From positions 1-12,479 of the forward strand of contig JAESTE010000118.1 in assembly GCA_016763735.1 (NCBI GenBank): 12,479 nt of DNA. The letters run 5' to 3'. A program made the position numbers and the translations under genes. Under the pieces are notes generated by a model that saw nothing but the letters and a program-made list of their open reading frames with translations, ran no database searches and had not been told where the DNA came from. The stretch comes from Nitrospinaceae bacterium (lineage in GTDB: Bacteria; Nitrospinota; Nitrospinia; Nitrospinales; VA-1). Position 1 is the stretch's first letter. Each line of letters starts with the position of its first letter. Positions 1 to 6,080 of the stretch are shown here, piece by piece.

Positions 1-5
1 CCTTA

Positions 6-27
6 CCTCCCCTCATGAGAGGGGAGG
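6..27. repeat. Perfect 22-nt palindrome at window edge (possible terminator stem)
   Basis: A 9-nt arm CCTCCCCTC (6-14) and its exact complement GAGGGGAGG (19-27) flank ATGA, and the centre is itself palindromic, so the whole element reads the same on both strands. As RNA it would form a very GC-rich hairpin. It lies 66 nt past the stop codon of the minus-strand lipoprotein gene, so it could end that transcript. No T-run is visible on either side, though on the minus-strand side the window ends after five bases. A dispersed REP-like element is the alternative. Confidence 0.6.
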
Positions 28-93
28 AATGTTATAAAATCTCCCAACATATACACAAATTACTCATGCCATATACAAGCTAAATAGTTGGCA

Positions 94-438
94 CTAATTG
101 TTTGTAGAAATATTTTTCAAGCTATGAGCACCAGAGCCACATGAATAAGCCTTGCCATTTGCCACTGTCCCGTCTCTTGATGCATACACTTTATCGAATA
201 TAATATGTGTCGCTCCCATCTCCTTTGCCGATTCCATAGCAGCCTGCCGTGCACCATTAATCGCCGAATTCGCGAACACCCCATAAAAAGGCGATGAACC
301 AAAAACATCACTTACAAAATCACAGTTTGAAACCATTTTTTCGTCGGCGACTGTTATCCCTTGGGGAACTGTAAGCGCGGTTCCCGACGCACAGCTAATC
401 AAGACTATGGTGAGGATACCGCAAATTATAATTCGCAT
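94..438 (-). CDS. Small DUF4156-like lipoprotein
   Basis: This encodes a 114-residue predicted lipoprotein of unknown function. The first 15 residues form a short hydrophobic signal peptide ending in the lipobox L-I-S-C, so Cys16 should be lipidated. The residue after it is Ala rather than Asp, which in a typical Lol system favours sorting to the outer membrane. The mature part has the pattern of the DUF4156 (YjeI-like) family: a leading segment with Asn-Cys-Asp-Phe-Val (Cys39), a helix rich in Ala and small residues (about 60-75), and Gly-Ala-Thr-His-Ile-Ile followed by a second Cys (Cys100) near the C-terminus. Cys39 and Cys100 could form a disulfide. The gene stands alone, with non-coding repeat-bearing DNA upstream. 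The ATG is the only start that gives a sensible signal peptide; a weak purine-rich GAGATGG precedes it. The lipoprotein call is secure and the family call moderately so. Confidence 0.75.
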   Translation of the reverse strand: MRIIICGILTIVLISCASGTALTVPQGITVADEKMVSNCDFVSDVFGSSPFYGVFANSAINGARQAAMESAKEMGATHIIFDKVYASRDGTVANGKAYSCGSGAHSLKNISTNN

Positions 439-460
439 TAGCCCATCTCATAAAGTGCTA

Positions 461-486
461 TCGTTGTGAGCGTAACGAAGCCAGGA
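461..486 (+). repeat. Degenerate dispersed repeat, copy A
   Basis: The segment starts TCGTTGTGAGCG and ends AACGAAGCCAGGA. It resembles the CATTGCGAGCG...GAAGC-AATCC type of intergenic repeat found in many environmental bacterial genomes, from general recollection. It lies opposite in orientation to copy B at 552-587, with about 65 nt between them, and overlaps the presumed leader of the minus-strand lipoprotein gene. Confidence 0.4.
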
Positions 487-551
487 CATTTATTTAGCTT
501 TCGTGCCCAGAATTGGGATAAATCCAGAACACTAAAATGAAATTAATCAAG

Positions 552-587
552 TCTGGATCGCCACGCCGCTTTGCGGCTCGCAATGAC
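552..587 (-). repeat. Dispersed repeat, copy B, with internal hairpin
   Basis: Read on the minus strand this begins GTCATTGCGAG and ends GGCGATCCAGA, a good match to the GTCATTGCGAG...GCAATCC class of intergenic repeats. It contains a perfect stem GCCGC (565-569), TTT, GCGGC (573-577). It is the best-preserved of three possible copies in the window; the others are at 461-486 and 7000-7017. Confidence 0.5.
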
Positions 588-653
588 GCGTAGCGCAAAA
601 AATCATATACGCTATATCCAGGAGCATAAAAACTATAGTATCGCAAACAAAAA

Positions 654-733
654 TCCTGACCTACTGTGCATGAAGGCTACTCCATTCCAGAAGCGCAACG
701 TTATCGTTCGCTCAAAAAGGTCCTGACCTATTG
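654..733. repeat. Pair of 13-nt imperfect direct repeats
   Basis: TCCTGACCTACTG (654-666) recurs as TCCTGACCTATTG (721-733), matching at 12 of 13 positions with a 67-nt period, and both copies follow an A-run. They lie immediately downstream of the STAS gene, so on the minus strand each reads AGGTCAGGA followed by a T-rich stretch. They may be duplicated terminator remnants or a small tandem duplication. Confidence 0.45.
713..729 (-). terminator. Possible weak terminator after the STAS gene
   Basis: On the minus strand, about 14 nt past the STAS stop codon, AGGT and ACCT can pair around a CAGG loop (718-729), directly followed by TTTTTG. Position and T-run fit an intrinsic terminator, but a 4-bp stem is short, so this is tentative. 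Confidence 0.25.
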
Positions 734-742
734 CCTCTCACG

Positions 743-1081
743 CTAGTGGGCGAGGGCTTCTTCTTTTGTGTCGAAAACTTCAAAAACGGTTAACAGACGT
801 GCTATCTCGAACACATCTTTGACTCCCGGTGTCAGGGAAACCAGTCGAAACTTGTTCTGGCTGCTGTGGCTCCACTGCAAACCTTCGACCAGTGTCGCGA
901 TACCGGAACTGTCGATATAGGAGACTCCGGATAAATCCACGATGATCGCTTTATTATTTTCCTGAAATAACGGGGCGAGAATATCGCGAACTTTTGTCGA
1001 TGAACTCATGTCGATATCGCCGTTAACAGATACCGTCACTATGTTTTCCGAAGGGCGATCTAATTTCAACTCAATACTCAT
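743..1081 (-). CDS. STAS-domain anti-sigma factor antagonist (RsbV/SpoIIAA-like)
   Basis: A single STAS domain of 112 residues, the usual size for this family. In partner switching, the unphosphorylated antagonist binds its kinase (RsbW-like) and frees the kinase's target; phosphorylation by the kinase breaks the complex, and a PP2C phosphatase restores it. The key motif Asp-Ser-Ser-Gly at residues 57-60, preceded by Ser-Tyr-Ile, carries the expected phosphorylated serine (Ser58 or Ser59). The N-terminal strand ending Gly-Asp-Ile-Asp (about 21-24) and the C-terminal Val-Phe-Glu-Val-Phe strand are also typical. Its ATG overlaps the kinase stop codon as ATGA (1078-1081), so the two are probably translationally coupled and made in fixed ratio. 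It is the last gene of the minus-strand signalling cluster. The family is certain; the regulated target is unknown. Confidence 0.9.
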   Translation of the reverse strand: MSIELKLDRPSENIVTVSVNGDIDMSSSTKVRDILAPLFQENNKAIIVDLSGVSYIDSSGIATLVEGLQWSHSSQNKFRLVSLTPGVKDVFEIARLLTVFEVFDTKEEALAH

Positions 1082-1521
1082 TCTTTATCCTTCTCCTGAG
1101 CTGATGTTAGCTCGCTTTTTAATTTTTTTACCATGGTGAGCAAGGTGCCTTTTGCGCGTTCAGTGCAATAGCTGACATCATCCATGATCTCGTTTATGAA
1201 ATGTGTTCCCAGTCCGCCTGGTTTGATCTGGTCGAGGCAACGCGGCTTGATCTGGCTGCTATCGCATTGCTTGCCGTAATCCCTTATCTGCACTTTGAAA
1301 TCATCGCCATCGATATAGAAAGTAGCCTCGATGGGTTCCTCGCAGGGGCCTCCATATCCGTGCTTGATAACATTAGAGCAGGCTTCATCCACACAAAGAA
1401 TGAGACGCCTTGCCGTCTCATCAGGAACTTCATGGTAGTTCAAAAGTTCCTGAAGGACTTTACGAATTAAACCCAGGTACTTCGGGTGGCTCGGTATGGA
1501 AAGTTTTATGGGTTGGGACAT
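1078..1521 (-). CDS. RsbW-like anti-sigma serine kinase (HATPase_c_2)
   Basis: A 147-residue GHKL ATPase of the RsbW/SpoIIAB type, essentially one kinase domain. The N box is Asp-Glu-Ala-Cys-Ser-Asn-Val (45-51), with Glu46 and Asn50 as the catalytic/Mg-binding pair. The G1 box is Asp81-Tyr-Gly83, and the G2 box is Gly-Gly-Leu-Gly-Thr-His (102-107). By family precedent it phosphorylates the STAS partner and sequesters a sigma factor or another effector. The C-terminal 20 residues are charged and probably flexible. No sigma factor gene is adjacent, so its target is elsewhere or not a sigma factor. It overlaps the STAS gene by 4 nt and starts at ATG 1521 with no clear Shine-Dalgarno sequence, a short distance after a good promoter at 1554-1581. 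Confidence 0.9.
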   Translation of the reverse strand: MSQPIKLSIPSHPKYLGLIRKVLQELLNYHEVPDETARRLILCVDEACSNVIKHGYGGPCEEPIEATFYIDGDDFKVQIRDYGKQCDSSQIKPRCLDQIKPGGLGTHFINEIMDDVSYCTERAKGTLLTMVKKLKSELTSAQEKDKE

Positions 1522-1553
1522 ACGGTTATTGAATTTTTATTATTGATGCGAAC

Positions 1554-1581
1554 AGTATACCTTGAAACCCCGTTATTTCAA
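1554..1581 (-). promoter_or_regulatory. Sigma70-like promoter for the kinase-STAS pair, with operator-like inverted repeat
   Basis: On the minus strand TTGAAA (complement of 1576-1581) and TATACT (complement of 1554-1559) are separated by 16 nt, each one mismatch from consensus. The predicted transcript would start roughly 25-30 nt before the kinase ATG. The -35 hexamer is also one arm of the inverted repeat TTGAAA-N8-TTTCAA (1562-1567 and 1576-1581), whose other arm falls in the spacer. A dimeric regulator binding there would block or alter polymerase access. Confidence 0.6.
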
Positions 1582-1658
1582 TCATATCACCCGCTAGGGC
1601 AGGGGGCAAGGCTTGTGGTGCTTATTTGCTTTCCGGGTATTGAGCCACGATTTGCCGG

Positions 1659-2951
1659 TTAAATAGCTTTAAAAGTAAGAGAGGTTAAATCATCGAATTG
1701 CGGTGCATCGCCGATGAAGGTTTTGATAGATTTTTCAAGTGTCTGGATGAAATCCTGAGAGGAGCTCTCGTGGTTGGTGAACAATTCCTTCAGCCGGGCC
1801 ATTCCAAACTCTTCCTGCTGTTTGTTTTTGGGTTCGGTGATGCCATCGGTGTAAATCAGTATCTGATCGCCCTTTTTCAATGAATATTCGTCTTGAGTGT
1901 ATTCGACATTAGGCAGGATGCCTAAGGGAGTGCCTCCCGCATGCCCAATTTCTTCGATGCCTTTTTCATTTTTAAGTAATAAAGAAAGGTGCCCACCGTT
2001 GGCAACGGTCAGCGTTCTTTTATTCATATCCAACAAGCAAAAAACTGCCGTGGTAAACATACCCCGGTAGGAACGTTCGCAAAGAATGTTGTTGATCTGT
2101 TTCAAAACTTTTTTTGGTTCGGGATTAACCTGAGATATGTATCGGAAGTCGCTCATCAACCGCGCCATTTGCAAAGCAGCGGGAACTCCTTTGCCGGAAA
2201 CATCCCCCAAAACGATTCCCAAAACATCGTTTTCAAACGGGATGAAGTCATAGTAATCGCCGCCCACCACCTGAGCAGCATGCGTGCCCGCTGCGAAAAC
2301 GAAATTTTCGTGTTGCGGAGTGGAAGTGGGCAGAAAACTTTCCTGCACCGATTGCGCAAACTCCATATCTTTTTCCATACGTTGGTTTTCCATAAGCACC
2401 AGATGTAACCGGGCATTATGGATCGCTAACGCGGCACTGTCGCAAAGCAGCAAAAATAGCTCCAGATCGCTTTCCTGAAATACTACGCCCTTTTTTTTAC
2501 CATGAATCACCTGGCAAACCCCCATCACCTCGCCCTTTACTTTTAATGGCGAACATAAAATAGAGCCGGTTTCAAATCCGGTTTTTTTATCGTAATCGGA
2601 ATTAAATTGGGGATGCTGGTAAGCATCTTTAATGATCAACGGTTCTCCTGTTTTGGCAACGTTACCGGCTATGCCTTCGCCGATTTTGAGCCGTGTCATG
2701 GTTTTTATCTCTTCACCCACATCGCTGAGAGCGATCTGAAATATCAACTCTTCATTATTGTCATCGACTAGCAGAAGACTGCAGGCATCGGCATTCATTA
2801 CCTTTTTAGCAACGTTCATGATGGTGTCGAGTAGGTTTCCGAGGTTCAATTCAGAGTTTAGGAGGGAAGTGATTTTATAACAGGTTTCCAATTGATAAAC
2901 CCGTTCCTCAAGTTGTATAAGCCGTTTGCTATCAGAAGTCGGTTTTGTCAT
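1659..2951 (-). CDS. GAF-PP2C (RsbU/SpoIIE-type) serine phosphatase
   Basis: A 430-residue soluble phosphatase that would dephosphorylate the STAS antagonist and so switch the module on. Order of domains: a short coiled-coil-like N-terminus (about 8-30), a GAF sensor domain (about 35-185) with the typical Gly-Glu-Gly-Ile-Ala-Gly motif near 91-96, a helical linker (about 186-205) and a PP2C domain to the end. The metal-site acidic residues are present: Gly-Gly-Asp232-Tyr-Tyr-Asp, Gly-Asp250-Val-Ser-Gly-Lys-Gly, Tyr-Thr-Asp369-Gly and Phe-Asp420-Asp421. The GAF ligand cannot be told from sequence. No membrane segment is visible. It lies 137 nt upstream of the kinase gene in the same direction; that gap contains a promoter, so kinase and STAS can be expressed apart from the phosphatase. 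It is transcribed divergently from the DciA-like gene. Confidence 0.9.
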   Translation of the reverse strand: MTKPTSDSKRLIQLEERVYQLETCYKITSLLNSELNLGNLLDTIMNVAKKVMNADACSLLLVDDNNEELIFQIALSDVGEEIKTMTRLKIGEGIAGNVAKTGEPLIIKDAYQHPQFNSDYDKKTGFETGSILCSPLKVKGEVMGVCQVIHGKKKGVVFQESDLELFLLLCDSAALAIHNARLHLVLMENQRMEKDMEFAQSVQESFLPTSTPQHENFVFAAGTHAAQVVGGDYYDFIPFENDVLGIVLGDVSGKGVPAALQMARLMSDFRYISQVNPEPKKVLKQINNILCERSYRGMFTTAVFCLLDMNKRTLTVANGGHLSLLLKNEKGIEEIGHAGGTPLGILPNVEYTQDEYSLKKGDQILIYTDGITEPKNKQQEEFGMARLKELFTNHESSSQDFIQTLEKSIKTFIGDAPQFDDLTSLTFKAI

Positions 2952-2974
2952 AATTTTATACGCAAGGAAGGAAT

Positions 2975-3001
2975 TTAAAGGATTACAAGTTATTCCTTTA
3001 A
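2975..3001. repeat. 8-bp inverted repeat in the phosphatase gene leader
   Basis: TTAAAGGA (2975-2982) and TCCTTTAA (2994-3001) are exact complements around an 11-nt spacer. The element lies between the predicted phosphatase promoter and its ATG, so it is either a leader hairpin or an operator just downstream of the transcription start. Confidence 0.45.
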
Positions 3002-3011
3002 CTTATGCGTT

Positions 3012-3040
3012 AACATAGCTAAAATAAAAATCGGGGTCAA
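3012..3040 (-). promoter_or_regulatory. Sigma70-like promoter for the phosphatase gene
   Basis: On the minus strand TTGACC (complement of 3035-3040) and TATGTT (complement of 3012-3017) are 17 nt apart, the ideal spacing. It would give a leader of about 50 nt containing the 2975-3001 inverted repeat. No equally good plus-strand promoter for the divergent DciA-like gene was seen in this 109-nt gap. Confidence 0.5.
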
Positions 3041-3060
3041 ACCAATTAGGCTATTGGGTT

Positions 3061-3363
3061 ATGATAAGAAAGCAGGACCTGAATAAAAACTGGTCGGACT
3101 TAAGTTCGGTTCTTTTTGAATCACTGCCAGAAAGTTTGCAGAACGATCAACAAGAATGGCTGTCATACCATTGGAATCTCGTAGTTGGGAAAGAAATAGC
3201 AGATATATCCAGCATTGATAAGATGGCCCAGGGCACACTTCATGTCCGGGTTCAAGGCAAAGAATGGTTGCCAGCGCTAGAAAGTTTGAAGAAAAAAATC
3301 ATTCAGGAAATAAACAGCCGGGCAGGAAAAAAGCTGGTGGAAAAAATTAAGTTAAAAATATAG
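3061..3363 (+). CDS. DciA-like (DUF721) protein
   Basis: A 100-residue protein with the DUF721 pattern: Trp38-Asn-Leu-Val-Val-Gly43 followed by Ile-Ala, then Gly-Thr-Leu-His-Val-Arg-Val (58-64), Glu-Trp-Leu (68-70) and a basic amphipathic C-terminal helix. DciA is the helicase loader/operator of bacteria that lack DnaC or DnaI and works with DnaB at replication initiation; many DUF721 proteins are annotated only by analogy. Start ATG 3061 gives the family's usual length, although no Shine-Dalgarno sequence is obvious. It heads a plus-strand run, 15 nt ahead of the TPR gene. Domain call good; replication role inferred from family. Confidence 0.75.
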   Translation: MIRKQDLNKNWSDLSSVLFESLPESLQNDQQEWLSYHWNLVVGKEIADISSIDKMAQGTLHVRVQGKEWLPALESLKKKIIQEINSRAGKKLVEKIKLKI

Positions 3364-3378
3364 CTCCTCAAAAATCTT

Positions 3379-4746
3379 TTGTTGAATAAAAAAATGAAGA
3401 TACAGAAAAACCGATTAATGAGTGGATGGTCAGTAGTGAAAATCCTTGTATCCGGATTGCTATTTTTGTCTCTTTCCAACTGTACAACTGTTGGCAATCA
3501 GATTGGGACGCAATCACAAGACTTCGATCTTTCCAGCTCTTATGCCGCGAAAATGTATGAACAAAAAAAGCAACAATCCCAACCGGTGGATGGCAAAGAC
3601 CCGCGTGCCTACTACTATTTTCTCATGTCCTTGGAAGCTGAAAAGAGTTTCCAGTTTGAACAAGCAGCTTTGCAATACAAAGAGATCGTAAAATATGATC
3701 CGGAAACCGAAAAGTTTTTTGAAAAGCATGTGCGCCTGCTTTTACGTACTGGCCAGCTAGATGAGGCGGTTGAAGCAGGACAGAAAGCTTTAAAACGCTT
3801 TCCTAGGAATAAAAAAATCCATATGGATATGGCAGACATCCTCGCGAGCCAGGGAAAAGCAGATGCTTCTATTTATCATTATGAAAGGGTGTACCAGATT
3901 GATCCTAAAAGCCCCCGCGCCATTTTCTTAAAGGGAACCGTATTGGAAGGACAGGGAAGATGGGGCCAGGCGAAAGATATGTATTGGCAGGCCGCCAAAA
4001 TGGAACACAATAATCCATTAGGGCAGTACTATCTGGGCAGAGCTTTATTGCATGATGATGAATTAGAAGAAGCAGAGAAAAGGTTTCAGATGTCGGTTAT
4101 TTTGAAACCTAATTTATTGCAGGCGCGAAAATACCTTGCCTGGATTTACGAACGGTTGGGAAAACATGAAGAGGCTCTTAGGGAGTACAATCTTCTATTA
4201 AAACTAAAACTGAAAAATTCTTTTATTGATGAACGTGTTGCAAAACTTCAGAATCCCTCAGACCCTGCGTATAAAAACGAAATGTCCAATCACAAAGGAA
4301 TCCCCGCCGAACTGGAAAAGCAACCGAATGCCCACATGAGAATCGCTGCTATTTATTTTGAAGAAGCCCTTTACTTAAGGGCATTAGACGAGTTTCAACT
4401 GGTTGTGGCCGCAGATGACCATAAAGACCCACATGTGCTCATGGCACGTATCTATGAAAGCCAAGGGCGATTAGATAAAGCCATTGAGGAATTTAAAATA
4501 CTCAGAAACCTTGAGCCGAAGTCAATGGACATTCTGCTTTATTCCGCACGGTTATACAGCCTGGACAAAAAAATGGATGTCGCTGTTAAACTTTTGCAAA
4601 ACGCCATTGAGATGGAACCCGAGAACGATCAAATATATCATTCTTTGGCTTTGGCCTATATGTCAAATCAAGAAAATGGCAAGGCTTTGGAAAGCATGAA
4701 AAAAGCTTTGGCTCTCAATCCTAAAAAAGATTCCTATTATTTTTAA
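3379..4746 (+). CDS. TPR-repeat lipoprotein, N-terminal part, cut by an in-frame stop
   Basis: The first 455 residues of what looks like a roughly 616-residue TPR lipoprotein. A basic N-terminus and a hydrophobic segment (about 19-33) end in Leu-Ser-Asn-Cys, so Cys35 is probably lipidated; Asn at -1 of the lipobox is less usual than Gly, Ala or Ser. Starts at TTG 3379, ATG 3394 or ATG 3418 all keep the signal; ATG 3394 is equally plausible and none has a clear ribosome site. From about residue 70 onward there are around ten tetratricopeptide repeats in two blocks, with a less regular linker near 285-310. Such proteins act as periplasmic or outer-membrane protein-protein scaffolds. The frame ends at TAA 4744-4746 inside a repeat, not between domains, and coding continues in the same frame at once. 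The next genes are a LolB-like lipoprotein and ispE. Confidence 0.75.
   Translation: MLNKKMKIQKNRLMSGWSVVKILVSGLLFLSLSNCTTVGNQIGTQSQDFDLSSSYAAKMYEQKKQQSQPVDGKDPRAYYYFLMSLEAEKSFQFEQAALQYKEIVKYDPETEKFFEKHVRLLLRTGQLDEAVEAGQKALKRFPRNKKIHMDMADILASQGKADASIYHYERVYQIDPKSPRAIFLKGTVLEGQGRWGQAKDMYWQAAKMEHNNPLGQYYLGRALLHDDELEEAEKRFQMSVILKPNLLQARKYLAWIYERLGKHEEALREYNLLLKLKLKNSFIDERVAKLQNPSDPAYKNEMSNHKGIPAELEKQPNAHMRIAAIYFEEALYLRALDEFQLVVAADDHKDPHVLMARIYESQGRLDKAIEEFKILRNLEPKSMDILLYSARLYSLDKKMDVAVKLLQNAIEMEPENDQIYHSLALAYMSNQENGKALESMKKALALNPKKDSYYF
4744..4746 (+). other. In-frame TAA interrupting the TPR gene
   Basis: The stop falls at position 6 of a TPR unit. The codons after it read Leu-Gly-Ala-Leu and reach Ala at position 20, Ala at 27 and Pro at 32, exactly the canonical spacing, with no base gained or lost. 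A single substitution such as CAA to TAA explains it (Gln before Leu-Gly would be normal). Confidence 0.85.
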
Positions 4747-4755
4747 TTAGGTGCC

Positions 4756-5229
4756 TTGATGGAAAAAGCCGGGGACTTTAAAGGTGCGATTGAAAATATG
4801 CGACAGGCTATTGAAATCAATCCTCTGCATTCAAACGCTCACAACTTTTTAGGGTATATTTATGCTCTGGAAGGCCGCGACCTCGACTGCGCTTTAGAAC
4901 ATTTGAAAAAAGCTCTCACCATTCAACCTCGCAACGGTTATTTTTTAGACAGCTTGGGGTGGATCTATTTCAAAAAAGGTGACTCAAAAAAAGCCCTAGC
5001 TCAAATCCAGAAAGCATTGATTTATACCGATCCGGATCCCGTGCTTTATGACCACCTTGGGGACATCCTGTTTTCTTTGAAAAATTATAATGAAGCAACA
5101 GGAGCCTGGAAAAACAGTCATTCCCTGACACTCCATAATAAAGATGACTTGGGCGGAGAAATGCCTAACCCGCAAACCCTGCAGGATAAAATTGAAAAAG
5201 CAAAAAAACTCATCCAACAAAGTTATTAA
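4756..5229 (+). CDS. TPR protein, C-terminal fragment of the interrupted gene
   Basis: About 157 residues carrying three to four further tetratricopeptide repeats. The second and third contain Asn-Phe-Leu-Gly-Tyr-Ile-Tyr-Ala and Leu-Asp-Ser-Leu-Gly-Trp-Ile-Tyr, motifs typical of the C-terminal end of this TPR lipoprotein family. It is in the same frame as the preceding part and separated from it only by the TAA and three sense codons. On its own it has no signal peptide, so if started independently (TTG 4756 or ATG 4759, preceded by a weak AGGTG) it would stay in the cytoplasm, away from its expected compartment. I read it as the severed end of one gene and not as a separate gene. Confidence 0.7.
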   Translation: MMEKAGDFKGAIENMRQAIEINPLHSNAHNFLGYIYALEGRDLDCALEHLKKALTIQPRNGYFLDSLGWIYFKKGDSKKALAQIQKALIYTDPDPVLYDHLGDILFSLKNYNEATGAWKNSHSLTLHNKDDLGGEMPNPQTLQDKIEKAKKLIQQSY

Positions 5230-5241
5230 CAAGGCTATGCC

Positions 5242-6078
5242 TTGAGAAAATATTGGGTGACTATAGTAAGAAGCTTGACAGACCTATTATCTGTGGTGGT
5301 TCGCTGTGCTCCGCAGAGGTTTTTATTTGTTTTTATCCTGCTGGTCGGTTGCCAGACCTCGGTTGAAAAAGCACCTCCGCATTTTTCAAAAGACAAAATC
5401 TCTTCCGGTTATATATTCAATCGACTGCAAACTCGCGCGAATAAAATCCATAGCGTTAAATCATTTGCACGCACCACTTTTATTGGTAAAGAATTTAAGC
5501 AATCATTCCGCCAGACTCTGATAATAAAAGAAAGCCATTCTATTCGGGTCGATACCTACGGGTTGTTTGGTCAGGCGATGGGGGTTTTCATCAGTGATGC
5601 CGGGAAGATGCAGTTTCTTGATCCTGCAAAGGGCAGGCTCTATTCAGGGTCGGATGTAAAGAACTTGTTGAAAAAAATGCTTGGAACACAAATCGATTTT
5701 CGTGAGCACTTAAGAATTTTTATGGGGCATATCCCGAATTTTGAGTTCCTCAAGGTGGAAAAATCTCGATTAAATTCCGACCGGACGCAATACATCCTGC
5801 AGGCTAAAGACTTAAAACGTAGTGGAGAAGTTCGCCTCCATATTGACGCTGTAACTTTATTGCCGCTTGAGATGACTCGAATCGAAAAGGGCCAAAAGCG
5901 ATATTTTGTTCAATGGCAGGATTATGAAAAAATCGGCAATATAGATTGGCCGCATTTGATCACTCTAGAGTTTCCCGCAAAGCAGGAAACCATACGGATC
6001 AAATATAAGGACCCGACTTTGAATGGGAAAATTTCTCAGAACACTTTTCAGCTCATGCCAACAGCTTCTGCAAAATAA
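5242..6078 (+). CDS. LolB-like outer-membrane lipoprotein
   Basis: A 278-residue predicted lipoprotein. A hydrophobic stretch (about 27-36) ends in the textbook lipobox Leu-Val-Gly-Cys37. The mature protein has the alternating beta-strand pattern of the LolA/LolB-type fold: an early Val-Lys-Ser-Phe-Ala strand (72-76), Ser-Ile-Arg-Val-Asp-Thr-Tyr-Gly (100-107), Gly-Lys-Met-Gln-Phe (121-125) and Tyr-Ser-Gly (134-136). It probably binds a lipid or a lipoprotein acyl chain in envelope biogenesis. True LolB function is not proven; DUF4292-type proteins share this fold. The TTG start at 5242 leaves a long, partly hydrophobic N-terminus; GTG at 5293 or 5296 would give a more ordinary signal peptide of about 20 residues, so the start is uncertain. 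It follows the TPR gene by 12 nt and precedes ispE by 2 nt. Confidence 0.7.
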   Translation: MRKYWVTIVRSLTDLLSVVVRCAPQRFLFVFILLVGCQTSVEKAPPHFSKDKISSGYIFNRLQTRANKIHSVKSFARTTFIGKEFKQSFRQTLIIKESHSIRVDTYGLFGQAMGVFISDAGKMQFLDPAKGRLYSGSDVKNLLKKMLGTQIDFREHLRIFMGHIPNFEFLKVEKSRLNSDRTQYILQAKDLKRSGEVRLHIDAVTLLPLEMTRIEKGQKRYFVQWQDYEKIGNIDWPHLITLEFPAKQETIRIKYKDPTLNGKISQNTFQLMPTASAK

Positions 6079-6080
6079 AA

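Larger units (their letters stand above)
439..742. other. Gene-free interval with repeats
   Basis: This 304-nt stretch separates the lipoprotein gene from the end of the STAS gene. I see no credible reading frame in it. It holds two oppositely oriented degenerate copies of a dispersed repeat (461-486 and 552-587), a 13-nt imperfect direct repeat (654-666 and 721-733), and a possible weak terminator for the minus-strand signalling operon. It should also contain the promoter of the lipoprotein gene, but I could not pick one out with confidence. Confidence 0.7.

Noticed and set aside
691..712. Stem GCGCAACG / CGTTCGC as a terminator for the STAS gene
   Set aside because: It needs a bulge and has no T-run on the minus-strand side.
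1201..1470. 89-codon open frame on the plus strand opposite the kinase gene
   Set aside because: It lies wholly antisense to a gene with intact kinase motifs and resembles no family I know; a shadow frame.
1989..2408. 139-codon plus-strand open frame opposite the phosphatase gene
   Set aside because: Antisense to the conserved PP2C domain and with no recognisable domain or ribosome site.
5275..5303. Exact TTGACA (5275-5280) inside the start of the LolB-like gene as a promoter -35 box
   Set aside because: No acceptable -10 box lies 16-18 nt downstream; TATTAT at 5285-5290 is only 4 nt away.
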